A model generated the notes under the pieces. The model saw only the letters and a list, made by a program, of their open reading frames with translations, made no database searches and was not told the DNA's origin. The position numbers and the translations under genes were made by a program. DNA of 64,000 bases, taken from Hydrotalea flava. GTDB taxonomy: Bacteria > Bacteroidota > Bacteroidia > Chitinophagales > Chitinophagaceae. Below, piece after piece: positions 18,384-28,144 of this stretch. The stretch's first letter is position 1. Each line of letters starts with the position of its first letter. Location: positions 62,001 through 126,000 of the forward strand of contig NZ_LUHG01000100.1 of assembly GCF_001623405.1 (NCBI RefSeq), in the 5' to 3' direction.

Positions 18384-18824
18384 TTAGAATGGCAAATCAT
18401 CACCGGTATCCGGAGCATCAGAGGCTTGCTCTACAGATGTATGGGTTGACTGATAAGCACCACCCGATGCATTACCGGAAGGATTATTTCCACCCGTACC
18501 ACCTTCCTGCCTGCTGCCCAATAACTGAACACTGGCAATACGCAGCGATAAAGAAGCACCCTGTCTGCCATCTTGTGTTGCATAAGTTCTAACATCGGGC
18601 TGGCCTTCCACATACACCTGGGTGCCTTTTTTTAAATAAGGGGCAATAGCTGTCCTGTCGGTCCAATAAGCACACTCTACCCAAGTTGTTCGTTCTTTCT
18701 GGGCGCCTTGTGCATCTTTATAACGCTCGGTATGTGCCACTGAAAAATTAATGACATTACGGCCATTTACATTGTTTACTACGGCATCTTTACCAAGATT
18801 TCCAATCACCTGAAGTTTAATCAT
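18384..18824 (-). CDS. ssb: Single-stranded DNA-binding protein
   Basis: Binds ssDNA during replication and repair. The 146-residue protein has the OB-fold core (IGNLGKDAVV, TERTTWVEC-like strand, YLKKGTQVYVEGQPDVRTY), a Gly/Ser/Asn-rich flexible linker from residue 110, and the acidic C-terminal tip DTGDDLPF that recruits partner proteins. It is a single-gene unit with its own terminator. Confidence 0.96.
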   Translation of the reverse strand: MIKLQVIGNLGKDAVVNNVNGRNVINFSVAHTERYKDAQGAQKERTTWVECAYWTDRTAIAPYLKKGTQVYVEGQPDVRTYATQDGRQGASLSLRIASVQLLGSRQEGGTGGNNPSGNASGGAYQSTHTSVEQASDAPDTGDDLPF

Positions 18825-19002
18825 ATCTCTAAATTTTGGGCATTGAATAAAATAAAAGCGTAAAATGGAAAATTAGTAAAAAAAACAAAGCCAAAAACAG
18901 TTCTTTTAAAAATTTGTGCAGGGAATTTTCAAAAAAAGATAAACAAAAAACACATTGGGTGATTTCGAATAAATTAGTAGCTTTTGGTTATAAAACATCC
19001 CA

Positions 19003-19443
19003 GTGCAACAACAACAATTTATTATAGAAGAACTAAATGAAAACGGGCCCATTATTTTGGCAGAAATTCATACAAATGAGCATACATTTTTATATAATAA
19101 AAACAAACAACAACCTTCATTGTACAAAAAAGCCAGATTGTTGATTGATACAGGTGCCAGTATTTCGGGATTAGATAAAGATTTAATTCAATTACTGCAA
19201 CTACCCGAATACACAGCATTAGCGCAGGTAGAAGGAGCCGGTGGCTTAGTGCAATTAAAGAAATACCGATGTGTGCTTTATCTGCCTATTTTTTTACAAA
19301 AGGGGCTTCCCTTAGATATTGTGGAAGGCAATTTTCAACAAACGCCGTACCAAGGTATTTTAGGCAGAGATGTGCTTCAATTTTGCCATTTTGAATACAG
19401 TGGCCCTTCGGGTAAATACATTTTAAAAGCCATCAACTTTTAA
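19003..19443 (+). CDS. Retropepsin-like (clan AA) aspartic protease-family protein, function unknown
   Basis: A 146-residue protein resembling a single-domain retropepsin. The active-site triad is seen as LLIDTGASISGLD around residues 46-58, and the late motif GILGRDVLQFC near residue 117 matches the second conserved strand of the fold. There is no signal peptide or transmembrane segment. An in-frame TAA at 18991-18993 and the absence of any internal methionine force initiation at the GTG at 19003 (or another non-ATG codon). No retroelement or phage genes surround it, so it looks like a stand-alone cellular protein. Confidence 0.7.
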   Translation: MQQQQFIIEELNENGPIILAEIHTNEHTFLYNKNKQQPSLYKKARLLIDTGASISGLDKDLIQLLQLPEYTALAQVEGAGGLVQLKKYRCVLYLPIFLQKGLPLDIVEGNFQQTPYQGILGRDVLQFCHFEYSGPSGKYILKAINF

Positions 19444-19623
19444 TAAAACAGACTATTCCCGGATTTAAACAAAAAAAGGGTGTTACATGTCTGTTGAAAT
19501 AAAAAACAAATAAAATTATACAGGGCATAGGCTTTTGTAGTATTTACAACATAAAAACAACTAAAAATTCCTTTCATCGCAAATTACAATCCCCCCTAAC
19601 GGCAATAAACAATCTGTAAAATG

Positions 19624-19631
19624 TATCTTTG
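19624..19631 (+). promoter_or_regulatory. -7 box of mnmA
   Basis: TATCTTTG fits TAnnTTTG exactly and would start transcription near 19635, about 19 nt before the mnmA ATG at 19654. It therefore rules out initiation at the in-frame ATG at 19621. No clear -33 TTTG is present. Confidence 0.5.
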
Positions 19632-19653
19632 CACGTTAAAAATCAAAAAAATA

Positions 19654-20757
19654 ATGAGCAGAAACGGAAAAGTATTGGTGGCGATGAGTGGTGGAGTGGA
19701 TAGTACTGTAACCGCATTAATGCTACATGAACAAGGTTATGAAGTAGTAGGCATTACCATGAAAACCTGGGATTATGCAAGCAGTGGCAGCAGCAGTAAA
19801 GAAACCGGTTGCTGTAATTTAGACTCATTTAATGATGCACGACAGGCTGCCGTTCAACATGGATTTCCTCATTTTATATTGGATATACGTGATGAATTTG
19901 GAGATTTTGTAATTGAAAACTTTGTTGAAGAATATATTGCCGGCCGTACCCCTAACCCTTGTGTTATGTGTAATACGCATATAAAATGGAGAGCCCTGCT
20001 AAAGCGTGCCGATGCATTGAATTGCGATTTTATTGCTACAGGGCATTATGCTTCTATATATCAACATACCAATAACCGTTATGTAATTTGTAAAGGAAAA
20101 GACGAAACCAAAGATCAAAGCTATGTTTTATGGGGGCTGCAACAGGATTTACTTAGCAGAACTATTTTGCCATTAGGTGGATATCAGAAAACCGAGATCA
20201 GACAAATGGCGCTTGATTTTGGATATCCTGAACTGGCCAAAAAAAGCGAGAGCTATGAAATTTGTTTTGTGCCGGATAATGACTACCGCGGTTTTTTAAA
20301 AAATAAAGTAGCCGGCCTGGAAGATCGGGTAAATGGCGGATGGTTTGTAGATAAAACCGGAAAAAAATTAGGACAACACAAGGGCTACCCTTTTTATACC
20401 ATTGGCCAAAGAAAAGGATTGGATATTGCTTTGGGTAAACCTGCTTTCGTAACAGCCATTCACCCCGAAACGAACACGGTGGTATTGGGCGATGAAAAAG
20501 ATCTGGAACAAAACAACATGGTAGTTACCCGTTTAAATTATATTAAATATGCAGGCATAACTGATGGCATGGAAGCAACCACTAAAATCAGGTACAAAGA
20601 CAAAGGCGCTTTCAGCAGATTACAAATGCATGAAAATGGAATAGAAGTACAATTTTTTGAACACGTGAAGGGTATTGCACCAGGACAAAGTGCTGTGTTT
20701 TATGAAGGCAATGATGTAATTGGTGGTGGTACCATTATGCGCAGCAATTTGCTATAA
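19654..20757 (+). CDS. mnmA: tRNA-specific 2-thiouridylase
   Basis: Thiolates U34 of tRNA-Lys, -Glu and -Gln using a sulfur relay. From the ATG at 19654 it has 367 residues. The N-terminal PP-loop VAMSGGVDST binds ATP. The two catalytic cysteines are seen in NPCVMCNTHIKW and SYEICFVPDNDYRGFL, and the C-terminal beta-barrel carries YTIGQRKGL. An upstream in-frame ATG at 19621 lies inside the promoter -7 element and is rejected. The gene ends 16 bp from the converging RsmB-like gene. Confidence 0.95.
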   Translation: MSRNGKVLVAMSGGVDSTVTALMLHEQGYEVVGITMKTWDYASSGSSSKETGCCNLDSFNDARQAAVQHGFPHFILDIRDEFGDFVIENFVEEYIAGRTPNPCVMCNTHIKWRALLKRADALNCDFIATGHYASIYQHTNNRYVICKGKDETKDQSYVLWGLQQDLLSRTILPLGGYQKTEIRQMALDFGYPELAKKSESYEICFVPDNDYRGFLKNKVAGLEDRVNGGWFVDKTGKKLGQHKGYPFYTIGQRKGLDIALGKPAFVTAIHPETNTVVLGDEKDLEQNNMVVTRLNYIKYAGITDGMEATTKIRYKDKGAFSRLQMHENGIEVQFFEHVKGIAPGQSAVFYEGNDVIGGGTIMRSNLL

Positions 20758-20773
20758 CACCATTTTTTATGAG

Positions 20774-21958
20774 CTATATCTGTTTGGGCTTTTGAAATAA
20801 TGCAGCAAACAGCGTATCGGCTTTTTGGTGATACCCCATTAAAAGTTCGTCCTTTATCAATACCAAACCATAAGCATTTATAATGTATGCCACCATTTCC
20901 TGATTTTCCTGTTTAAAAACAGAACAGGTGATATATATGAAGTAACCACCCGGTTTTATTTGAGGAATTGCCTGTTGCACAATTGCCCTTTGCAACCAAC
21001 TATAAGTGTTTATCTGTACAGCAGAAAAAAAGAACAATTGTTCAGGTGTGCGGCTCCAAGTGCCGCTTCCTGTGCAAGGCACATCGGCAATGACCACATC
21101 AAAATAGCGTTGCAATAATGATTTGGGCAGTGGCTGTGATAAATCTGCCACCATAGCTGTGTAATTGCTTATGTTAGCCGCCTGAAATCGTTTTGATAGA
21201 TTGTGCAAAATACTTTCCCTAACATCACTCACAGTTAATTGTATGTTACCCCATATATCTCTAGCCAGAATAGATTTGCCTCCACTGGCTGCGCAGCAAT
21301 CCCATACCAATGGTATTGTGTTATTCCACTGAATCAACTGCAAAAATTCAGCGATGCGTTGCGAACTAAAATCCTGTATGACCAATGCTGCATCTATATT
21401 GAAAAGGTGATCTATTTTAGTGCCTGCTTTTACAGCAATGGTTTGATGGCTTAATTGTTGAAACGGAATACCGGCCTCATTGAATCGATTCACTATATTT
21501 TCTTTCTTACCCGGACGAATACGAATAAATACATCAGGCTGAGTAAAAAAAGATTGAGTAAAAGCTACTATATCCAATTGTTCACTCACTTCATTTTTAA
21601 AAGGAAAAACATCTTCATATTTTAAACCAGAAAATCTTTGCTGCAATACATACCACCTTTGTTGCCATTCAGCAGGCCAATCCTTTAACCATAGCGGTTC
21701 AAAAACTATCTCCCATACACCGGGTTCTTCCAATAATAAGTATAAAGCAGCTTTCAATCTTACATCTACAGCTACTTCACATAATGCCTTACCCAGCCTA
21801 AAGTAAGCATAACAGGCATTGGTAATTATTTTCCTGTCTTTACTACCATGTTTTTTATGTTGGGCAAAATATTGTTTGATAAAATGTGCCAAAGGCATTT
21901 CACCTTTGTATTGCTGAATAATAAATAAAGCAGTATTGAAATAAGATTGGTAGCGCAT
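20774..21958 (-). CDS. RNA m5C methyltransferase, RsmB/RsmF (NOL1/NOP2/Sun) family
   Basis: SAM-dependent cytosine-C5 RNA methyltransferase, most likely acting on 16S rRNA. The 394-residue protein has an N-terminal helical region resembling NusB/RsmB, then a Rossmann methylase core: DCCAASGGKS binds SAM, ADVPCTGSGTWSRTPE contains motif IV with its cysteine, and YITCSVFKQENQ holds the catalytic motif VI cysteine. Target position cannot be assigned without alignment. The upstream gap before sucB carries the inverted-repeat element at 22031-22143. Confidence 0.85.
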   Translation of the reverse strand: MRYQSYFNTALFIIQQYKGEMPLAHFIKQYFAQHKKHGSKDRKIITNACYAYFRLGKALCEVAVDVRLKAALYLLLEEPGVWEIVFEPLWLKDWPAEWQQRWYVLQQRFSGLKYEDVFPFKNEVSEQLDIVAFTQSFFTQPDVFIRIRPGKKENIVNRFNEAGIPFQQLSHQTIAVKAGTKIDHLFNIDAALVIQDFSSQRIAEFLQLIQWNNTIPLVWDCCAASGGKSILARDIWGNIQLTVSDVRESILHNLSKRFQAANISNYTAMVADLSQPLPKSLLQRYFDVVIADVPCTGSGTWSRTPEQLFFFSAVQINTYSWLQRAIVQQAIPQIKPGGYFIYITCSVFKQENQEMVAYIINAYGLVLIKDELLMGYHQKADTLFAALFQKPKQI

Positions 21959-22030
21959 AATTTTTTATAAGTATAAACGAACATGGAACATTCATCAAGC
22001 ATAATAATAATAAAGCTATTAAAAAAACAA

Positions 22031-22143
22031 AAGAGGCTGTCTCAAAAGTCCGAGGCAGCCTCTTTTTGTTCAGTAAGGGGGTGGAGAAAGTTTTCATTTA
22101 AGCCATTCTCAAACGCTTCATTTTACTTTTGAGACTTCCTCTT
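22031..22143. mobile_element. MITE-like inverted-repeat element, copy 1
   Basis: A 113-bp non-coding element bounded by imperfect 19-bp terminal inverted repeats (AAGAGGCTGTCTCAAAAGT on the left, complementary to ACTTTTGAGACTTCCTCTT on the right). It is roughly 80% identical by eye to the element at 57672-57783. Its left end folds into an 11-bp hairpin (22029-22039 with 22056-22066) flanked by T/A runs on both strands, so it can also terminate sucB transcription. The ends resemble those of small non-autonomous transposon derivatives; no transposase is in the window, and no convincing target-site duplication is seen. Confidence 0.75.
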
Positions 22144-22164
22144 ACTTATTAAAGAACTTCTTTT

Positions 22165-23397
22165 TTATAACTCTAACAATGTTTTTACGGGATCTTTTCC
22201 GAACAACAGCAGTTCAGGGTTTTCCAATAATTCTTTTATCCTCACTAAAAAACTTACGCTTTCCCTGCCATCAATTACGCGATGATCGTAGCTTAAGGCC
22301 AAATACATCATGGGACGTATTTCAACCTTTCCATCAATAGCCATGGGCCGCTCCTGAATTTTATGCATACCCAGAATGGCACTTTGGGGAATATTGATGA
22401 TGGGTGTACTCATTAAACTGCCAAATACACCACCGTTGGTAATGGTAAATGTGCCACCCTGTAATTCTTCTGCAGTTAATTTGCTATCACGGGCCTTCCC
22501 TGCCAATTCAACTACTTTTTTCTCAATTTCAGCCATACTCAGGCTTTCAACATTCCTGATAACCGGTACTGTTAATCCGCGTGGTGTGCTTACTGCAATG
22601 CTAATATCGGCATAATCGTGATACACCAATTCATCGCCATCAATAAAAGCATTTACGGCAGGCCATTCACTTAACGCAATGGCACAGGCTTTGGCAAAAA
22701 AGCTCATAAACCCAAGGTTTACACCGTGGTTTTCTTTGAACTTATCTTTGTATTGTTTACGTACATCCATAATACGGCTCATATCTACTTCATTAAAAGT
22801 AGTTAGCATAGCCGTTGTATTTTTTGCTTCAACCAATCGGCGACTAATGGTTTTACGCAGGTTACTCATTTTTTCTTTTCGCACCACACGTGAAAATAAT
22901 TCTGCACCCGCAAATGCTTTTTTGCCGGGGTTGGATAAAGCTTCCAATACATCATTTTTAACAATTTTGCCTCCAAAACCGGAAGGTGTAATATGGGTTG
23001 GATTCATATTTTTATCGGCAATGATTGCGCTGGCAACGGGAGTTGCCTTTACGTTATTCAGAATAGCTGTTACCGGTAACTGCGCCGGCGCAGCAGGGGC
23101 TTTCGGTGTTTCTGCGCTCACTGATTCTTTTTTCTCAGTTTCAGCAATGGCAGCAGGCTTTTCAGCTGTTTCATCTATTTGTGCCAATACTGCACCAATT
23201 AAAATGGTATCGCCTTCATTGGCCAGAGTTTTTAAAATGCCGGCTTTTTCTGCATTTACTTCAAAAGTTGCTTTTTCGCTTTCTAATTCAGCAATCACCT
23301 CATCGCGTTCAACATAAGCGCCATCTTTTTTCAGCCATTTCAGTAAAGTTACTTCACTGATTGATTCTCCAACGGTAGGTACTTTAATATCTATCAT
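22165..23397 (-). CDS. sucB: 2-oxoglutarate dehydrogenase E2 (dihydrolipoamide succinyltransferase)
   Basis: Core subunit of the 2-oxoglutarate dehydrogenase complex, transferring the succinyl group to CoA in the TCA cycle. The 410-residue protein has one lipoyl domain with the lipoylated K42 in [11 protein letters not shown], an Ala/Pro-rich linker, a peripheral subunit-binding domain (residues about 120-160, [17 protein letters not shown]) and a catalytic domain ending in [16 protein letters not shown] with the active-site His. It lies 90 bp downstream of sucA and is presumably in the same operon. Confidence 0.95.
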   Translation of the reverse strand: MIDIKVPTVGESISEVTLLKWLKKDGAYVERDEVIAELESEKATFEVNAEKAGILKTLANEGDTILIGAVLAQIDETAEKPAAIAETEKKESVSAETPKAPAAPAQLPVTAILNNVKATPVASAIIADKNMNPTHITPSGFGGKIVKNDVLEALSNPGKKAFAGAELFSRVVRKEKMSNLRKTISRRLVEAKNTTAMLTTFNEVDMSRIMDVRKQYKDKFKENHGVNLGFMSFFAKACAIALSEWPAVNAFIDGDELVYHDYADISIAVSTPRGLTVPVIRNVESLSMAEIEKKVVELAGKARDSKLTAEELQGGTFTITNGGVFGSLMSTPIINIPQSAILGMHKIQERPMAIDGKVEIRPMMYLALSYDHRVIDGRESVSFLVRIKELLENPELLLFGKDPVKTLLEL

Positions 23398-23487
23398 AAA
23401 ATATACTTAATATGTTTTTGTTATCAGCTTTATCACCATGTGCAGCATCTGTTGCGTCGCACACTTATACAATTGTAATCCTGTGCA

Positions 23488-26229
23488 TCAAATAGCAAAT
23501 GCAGTATCAATAATTTCCGCCTGCTCCTGTGCATGAATTTTTGAATAACCCGTAGCAGTAGCTGCACTGGCATGCCTGCTAATAATTCCAAAATTCAATT
23601 GTGTTAAATTCATTTTCAAAAATGAAGCTGCACCCATGTTGAGGGGTTCTTCCTGTACCCAAAACCATGTTGCTTTGCCGTATTTTTTATACAAAGCCTC
23701 TAATTGCCGGTGTGGCAATGGATATATCTGCTCTAACCGAATAATGGCAATATGTGTGGCATTGTCTTTTTTCTGCCGTTCAGCCAGTTCAAAATACAAT
23801 TTACCTGAACAAAATAAAACTTTCTTAACGCTATCGGGTTGTGACACAAATGTATCGTCAATTACTTCTTTAAAGCCTCCTACTGTAAATTCAGAAATAT
23901 GAGAATACGTTCCGGGATAACGCAAATAAGCTTTGGGTGAAAAATTTATCAACGGCTTTCTGAATGGGAATGCAATTTGCCTGCGTAATAGATGGAAAAA
24001 ATTAGCGGCCGATGTAACGTTGGTAATAATCATATTTAATTCGGCACACATTTGTAAAAACCGTTCCATTCTGGCACTGCTGTGTTCAGGCCCCTGCCCT
24101 TCATATCCATGTGGCAGTAACATCACCAAACCATTCATTCTATTCCATTTTTGTTCGCCACCGGCTATAAACTGATCAATCATGGTTTGTGCACCGTTGC
24201 TAAAATCTCCAAACTGTGCTTCCCATATTACCAATGCATCCGGATTCGCCAATGCATAACCGTATTCAAAGCCCAGTACACCATATTCACTTAATAAAGA
24301 ATTGTAAATGCGGAATTTTTCCTGATGCGCTTGTAAATTTTTTAATCGGTTATAGCCCCGGTTGGTTTCTTCATCCCTAAGAACGGCATGCCGGTGCGAA
24401 AAAGTGCCCCGCTTCACATCCTGCCCACTCATCCGCACAATTTTATTTTCGACAATAATACTGGCATAGGCCAATAATTCGGCTGTAGCCCAGTCAATTT
24501 TATCTTCGGTTTCTAATAATTTAATTTTTTCCTGTAATAGCTTTTCTATTTTTTTCAATGGCTTAAAATCATCAGGCCAAGTCATAATGCCTTTAAAAAG
24601 CCTGCGTACTTCTGCCTCAGGAATTCCTGTTTCAGGCGATTGTATAAAATCATCAGGTGTAGCCTTTCGTAAACTTTTCCAGGCCAATTCAGGTAATTGG
24701 TAGGTGTATGGTAATGGCTTTTGTTTTACTTCATCCAATCTTTCCTGCAAATCGTCCCAGAACTTTTTCTCCATTTCTTTGGCTAACTGCTGCGCATCGG
24801 GTTCACCGTGTTGCATTAGATATTGCACATACACTTCCCGCGGATTAGGATGCTGATCGATCAATTTGTACAATTGAGGCTGGGTATATTTGGGGTCATC
24901 ACCTTCATTGTGTCCATGACGGCGATAGCATACCATATCAATAAAAATATCGGAATTAAATTCTTGACGATACCGGGTGGCTATTTCAACACATTTTACC
25001 ACGGCTTCGGCATCATCTCCATTCACATGCAATACCGGCGCCTGCACCATTGCTGCAACGGAGGTGGCATAATCGGCACTCCGGGCATCATCAAAATCGG
25101 TCGTAAACCCAATTTGGTTATTGATCACAAAATGAAGGGTGCCACCTGTATAATAACCTTTCAGGTTGCACATTTGCAATACTTCATAAATAATACCCTG
25201 CCCTGCTACTGAAGCATCGCCATGTATTAATATGGGTAAAATTTTGTCATAATTACTTTTATACAACACATCTGCTTTGGCTCTGGAAAAACCTACTACA
25301 ACAGGGTCTACTGCCTCCAGATGGGATGGGTTGGGCATTAATTTTAAATGAATAGTTTTATCATCTAAGGTTTTTACCTCACTGCCAAAACCCAGATGAT
25401 ATTTTACATCGCCACTGCCCATGGTTTGGTCTACTTTGGCGGTTCCTTCAAATTCGCTGAAAATTTGCTCATAGGTTTTACCCATAATATTGGCCAGTAC
25501 ATTCAGTCTGCCGCGATGGGCCATGCCAATTACCACTTCTTGAACATCATGATTGGCGGCTGTATTGATGATGGCATCCAAAGCTGCAATGGTAGTTTCA
25601 CCGCCTTCTAATGAAAATCGTTTTTGTCCAACATATTTGGTGTGTAAAAACTTTTCAAAAATTACACCCTGATTCAGTTTTTCAAGAATGCGTTGTTTTT
25701 TGGCCAATGGCAGCGGTTCAAAAAATTCTTTTTCAATGGCCTTGGTTAACCAGTCTACTTTTTTCTGATCGCTGATGTATTTAAATTCAATACCCACATG
25801 GTTGGCATAACACAACTGCAGGTGTTGTAAAATATTTCGTAAAGTAGTTGCGCCTAAACCAATTAAATTTCCCACCTGAAAGGTTTGGTTTAAATCGGCA
25901 TCAGATAAATGGTAATGCGCCAGTTCTAAATTAGCGCCTCTGTCTTTTCTTGGTCTGATGGGGTTGGTATTGGCAATGAGATGCCCTTTGTTTCTATAGC
26001 CCAGAATCATGCGGTACACATTCACTTCCTTCATCCAGTCAATATTACTGGGCAAGTTGGTGGTTACTGCAATTGCAGGTAAACCGGTTGAGTTACTAAT
26101 GGCGAAATCGAATCCTTCAAAAAATTTTCTAAGGTCCGGATCTATATTGTCAGGGTTTTTTACAAATTCCTGATATAAACTTTCTATATATGCCGGATGC
26201 GAGTTGGTGATGTATGAAAAATCCTTCAT
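23488..26229 (-). CDS. sucA: 2-oxoglutarate dehydrogenase E1 (decarboxylating, ThDP-dependent)
   Basis: Decarboxylates 2-oxoglutarate and passes the succinyl group to SucB. The 913-residue protein has the short N-terminal segment that docks to E2 (SHPAYIESLYQEFVKNPDNID), the GMAHRGRLNVLANI motif, the ThDP-binding region (GDASVAGQG, CYRRHGHNEGDDP) and the C-terminal transketolase-like pyrimidine domain (LPHGYEGQGPEHSSARMERF). It is the first gene of sucAB and is divergent from rpsT. Confidence 0.97.
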   Translation of the reverse strand: MKDFSYITNSHPAYIESLYQEFVKNPDNIDPDLRKFFEGFDFAISNSTGLPAIAVTTNLPSNIDWMKEVNVYRMILGYRNKGHLIANTNPIRPRKDRGANLELAHYHLSDADLNQTFQVGNLIGLGATTLRNILQHLQLCYANHVGIEFKYISDQKKVDWLTKAIEKEFFEPLPLAKKQRILEKLNQGVIFEKFLHTKYVGQKRFSLEGGETTIAALDAIINTAANHDVQEVVIGMAHRGRLNVLANIMGKTYEQIFSEFEGTAKVDQTMGSGDVKYHLGFGSEVKTLDDKTIHLKLMPNPSHLEAVDPVVVGFSRAKADVLYKSNYDKILPILIHGDASVAGQGIIYEVLQMCNLKGYYTGGTLHFVINNQIGFTTDFDDARSADYATSVAAMVQAPVLHVNGDDAEAVVKCVEIATRYRQEFNSDIFIDMVCYRRHGHNEGDDPKYTQPQLYKLIDQHPNPREVYVQYLMQHGEPDAQQLAKEMEKKFWDDLQERLDEVKQKPLPYTYQLPELAWKSLRKATPDDFIQSPETGIPEAEVRRLFKGIMTWPDDFKPLKKIEKLLQEKIKLLETEDKIDWATAELLAYASIIVENKIVRMSGQDVKRGTFSHRHAVLRDEETNRGYNRLKNLQAHQEKFRIYNSLLSEYGVLGFEYGYALANPDALVIWEAQFGDFSNGAQTMIDQFIAGGEQKWNRMNGLVMLLPHGYEGQGPEHSSARMERFLQMCAELNMIITNVTSAANFFHLLRRQIAFPFRKPLINFSPKAYLRYPGTYSHISEFTVGGFKEVIDDTFVSQPDSVKKVLFCSGKLYFELAERQKKDNATHIAIIRLEQIYPLPHRQLEALYKKYGKATWFWVQEEPLNMGAASFLKMNLTQLNFGIISRHASAATATGYSKIHAQEQAEIIDTAFAI

Positions 26230-26374
26230 TTTGTGCGAGATTGTGCTTGCAATTTAATGGTGTGCAAATATCGTACATTGCATTAAGAAATCAGCTGAAT
26301 AAATGAATAGATTTACAGATAATTTAATAGCACCCATTGCATTCGGTGCAAAAAAATAATTTTTGATTTAAATT

Positions 26375-26404
26375 TTTGATTTTCCCCGAATGCCCTTACC
26401 TTTG
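26375..26404 (+). promoter_or_regulatory. Promoter of rpsT
   Basis: TTTG at 26375-26378 and TACCTTTG at 26397-26404 are separated by 18 nt. The implied transcript start near 26408 gives an 18-nt leader to the ATG at 26426, and excludes the in-frame ATG at 26390. Confidence 0.75.
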
Positions 26405-26425
26405 CCGTCCTTAAAAAAGGATACA

Positions 26426-26683
26426 ATGGCAAATCATAAAGCTACAAAAAAAGATACCAGGCAAGCCGCCAAACGCAGAGAAAGAAATAAGTATTACGGT
26501 AAAACCACACGTAATGCCATTCGTGCTTTAAAAGCTACCAACGAAGAAGCTGATTATACAGGTAAATTACCCGATGTAATTTCAATGATTGATAAGTTAG
26601 CGAAAAGGGGAATTATCCATAAAAATAAAGCGGCTAATTTAAAAAGTAAATTATCAAAGAAAAAAACAACGGCTACTGCTTAG
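26426..26683 (+). CDS. rpsT: 30S ribosomal protein S20
   Basis: Binds 16S rRNA in the body of the small subunit. From the ATG at 26426 the protein has 85 residues, is very Lys/Arg-rich and begins MANHKATKKDTRQAAKRRERN, the typical S20 N-terminus. The C-terminal helix contains IDKLAKRGIIHKNKAANLKSKL. It is a single-gene unit with a strong promoter and a hairpin terminator shared with the histidine kinase. Confidence 0.96.
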   Translation: MANHKATKKDTRQAAKRRERNKYYGKTTRNAIRALKATNEEADYTGKLPDVISMIDKLAKRGIIHKNKAANLKSKLSKKKTTATA

Positions 26684-26730
26684 TACCTTTGCCTTGTTTC
26701 TAGATTTGATGTAAATATTTAAATAACATA

Positions 26731-26759
26731 TATAGCCTCCTGATAAACAGGGGGCTATA
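26731..26759. terminator. Bidirectional hairpin terminator between rpsT and histidine kinase gene
   Basis: A 12-bp stem (TATAGCCTCCTG at 26731-26742 with CAGGGGGCTATA at 26748-26759, one G-U) closes over a 5-nt loop. The flanking U-runs are short, so it is a stable hairpin but a less than ideal intrinsic terminator. Confidence 0.65.
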
Positions 26760-26764
26760 CTATT

Positions 26765-28129
26765 TTAAGCTTTGGGCAGTACAATGGTAAACCGATTAAT
26801 AGAATTGTTAACAGCAGTATACAACAAACTTCCCTGATGTAATTGTAAAATTCGCTGAACAATAGACAAACCTAGTCCATAACCTTTCACTTTTTGTACA
26901 TTGGCACCTCTGAAAAATGGAACCATCATATTGTTACTTTCAGCCTCGGTTAATACAGTACCACTATTTTCAAATTGAATTTTCATTACTGATTTTTCCG
27001 GAACAATGGTTATCAGCACTTTTCTGTCATTTGAATAGTTGATTCCATTTTTTATTAGATTTATCATCGCCACTTTTAACAGTGCATCATTGCCCTGCAC
27101 CATAATGTCTTCTTCATCATCCGGTAATGAAGAAAATTGAAAAAGCACTGTGTCATCCGGAATCATTTTTTGTACACTGGCCATGGTTTCATAAATCAGT
27201 TCATCTATTCTTATTTTGGGCCATTGGGTACTTTCGTTCATTTTTTCGTATTGTGATAACAACAGCAAAGCATTGGTCAATTCAATAATATTCAGCTCAT
27301 CCTCTTTTAATGATTGCAATACCAGCACATATTCCTGCTCTGTTAATTTTTTATTTAGAGCCGATTCAGTTTGAGACAGCATGCTGGCCAGGGGGGTACG
27401 CAGTTCATGTGATGCATGGTGCACAAAGCTTTTTTGGTTTTCGAAGGCTTTGTTCAGCCTGCTAAGCATTTCATTAAAATTTTGGGCAATTTGCCAAAGT
27501 TCATCATGTGTTTTTCGTTCAGGAAGGCGTTTGTTTAAATTTTGTTCTGTAGTATACTTCATTTGTGTACTTAGCAAACGCAGGGGTTTTAAAGCGCCAT
27601 TTACGAAAAAGAATGAAAATAAAGCGGTAATCAGCAGTCCGCCTAAAAATACCGTTGTTAAAATAATACGCAAATCGGCCAATTTATTCATACCTACCAC
27701 ATCAACCCCCGATGCAATGATATAATGGTGCGTTTGGGGTATGTACATGGCAACATACTGCCGCTGGTTATCTATGTATCGATGTTCGCCTGTTTTTTTG
27801 ATATGGCTTAAAAAGGCCGGTTTAATTGAATATGAAAGTGTATCAGGAATTTTATCGATAACTTTTCCGGTAGAATCAATAAGCAGCAAAGTTTCATCCC
27901 AAAGAATAGTTTCGTGCAGCATTTGCACATTTTTAGAGGAAATTTTATTTTTTGGAGTAGCTATTTTGGTTACAAAATCGTAGAATTCTAACCCTTCACT
28001 TTTCACCAGCTCATAAAAGTCGGCCTGTCGATAATTAAAGTAAAGTATGTAAATGGTAACGGATGAAATGAGTAAAACAATCGCTACAAAGATGGTAAAA
28101 AGCAGGGCAAAGCGAAGTCTTAAACTCAT
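26765..28129 (-). CDS. Sensor histidine kinase (HAMP-containing)
   Basis: Membrane sensor that autophosphorylates and signals to the adjacent OmpR-type regulator. The 454-residue protein has transmembrane helices at about residues 7-30 and 156-178, a periplasmic sensor loop of roughly 125 residues between them, a HAMP segment, and a HisKA domain with the phospho-acceptor H241 in FVHHASHELRTPL. The ATPase domain has the N-box LIKNGINYSND and the G-box KGYGLGLSIV. It starts 15 nt downstream of the response regulator stop, so both are co-transcribed. The stimulus is unknown. Confidence 0.93.
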   Translation of the reverse strand: MSLRLRFALLFTIFVAIVLLISSVTIYILYFNYRQADFYELVKSEGLEFYDFVTKIATPKNKISSKNVQMLHETILWDETLLLIDSTGKVIDKIPDTLSYSIKPAFLSHIKKTGEHRYIDNQRQYVAMYIPQTHHYIIASGVDVVGMNKLADLRIILTTVFLGGLLITALFSFFFVNGALKPLRLLSTQMKYTTEQNLNKRLPERKTHDELWQIAQNFNEMLSRLNKAFENQKSFVHHASHELRTPLASMLSQTESALNKKLTEQEYVLVLQSLKEDELNIIELTNALLLLSQYEKMNESTQWPKIRIDELIYETMASVQKMIPDDTVLFQFSSLPDDEEDIMVQGNDALLKVAMINLIKNGINYSNDRKVLITIVPEKSVMKIQFENSGTVLTEAESNNMMVPFFRGANVQKVKGYGLGLSIVQRILQLHQGSLLYTAVNNSINRFTIVLPKA

Positions 28130-28144
28130 AAGGCAACCGGATTT

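Noticed and set aside
26390-26425. Longer S20 start at 26390
   Set aside because: It overlaps the -7 box TACCTTTG of the gene's own promoter, and the conserved S20 N-terminus MANHK begins at 26426.
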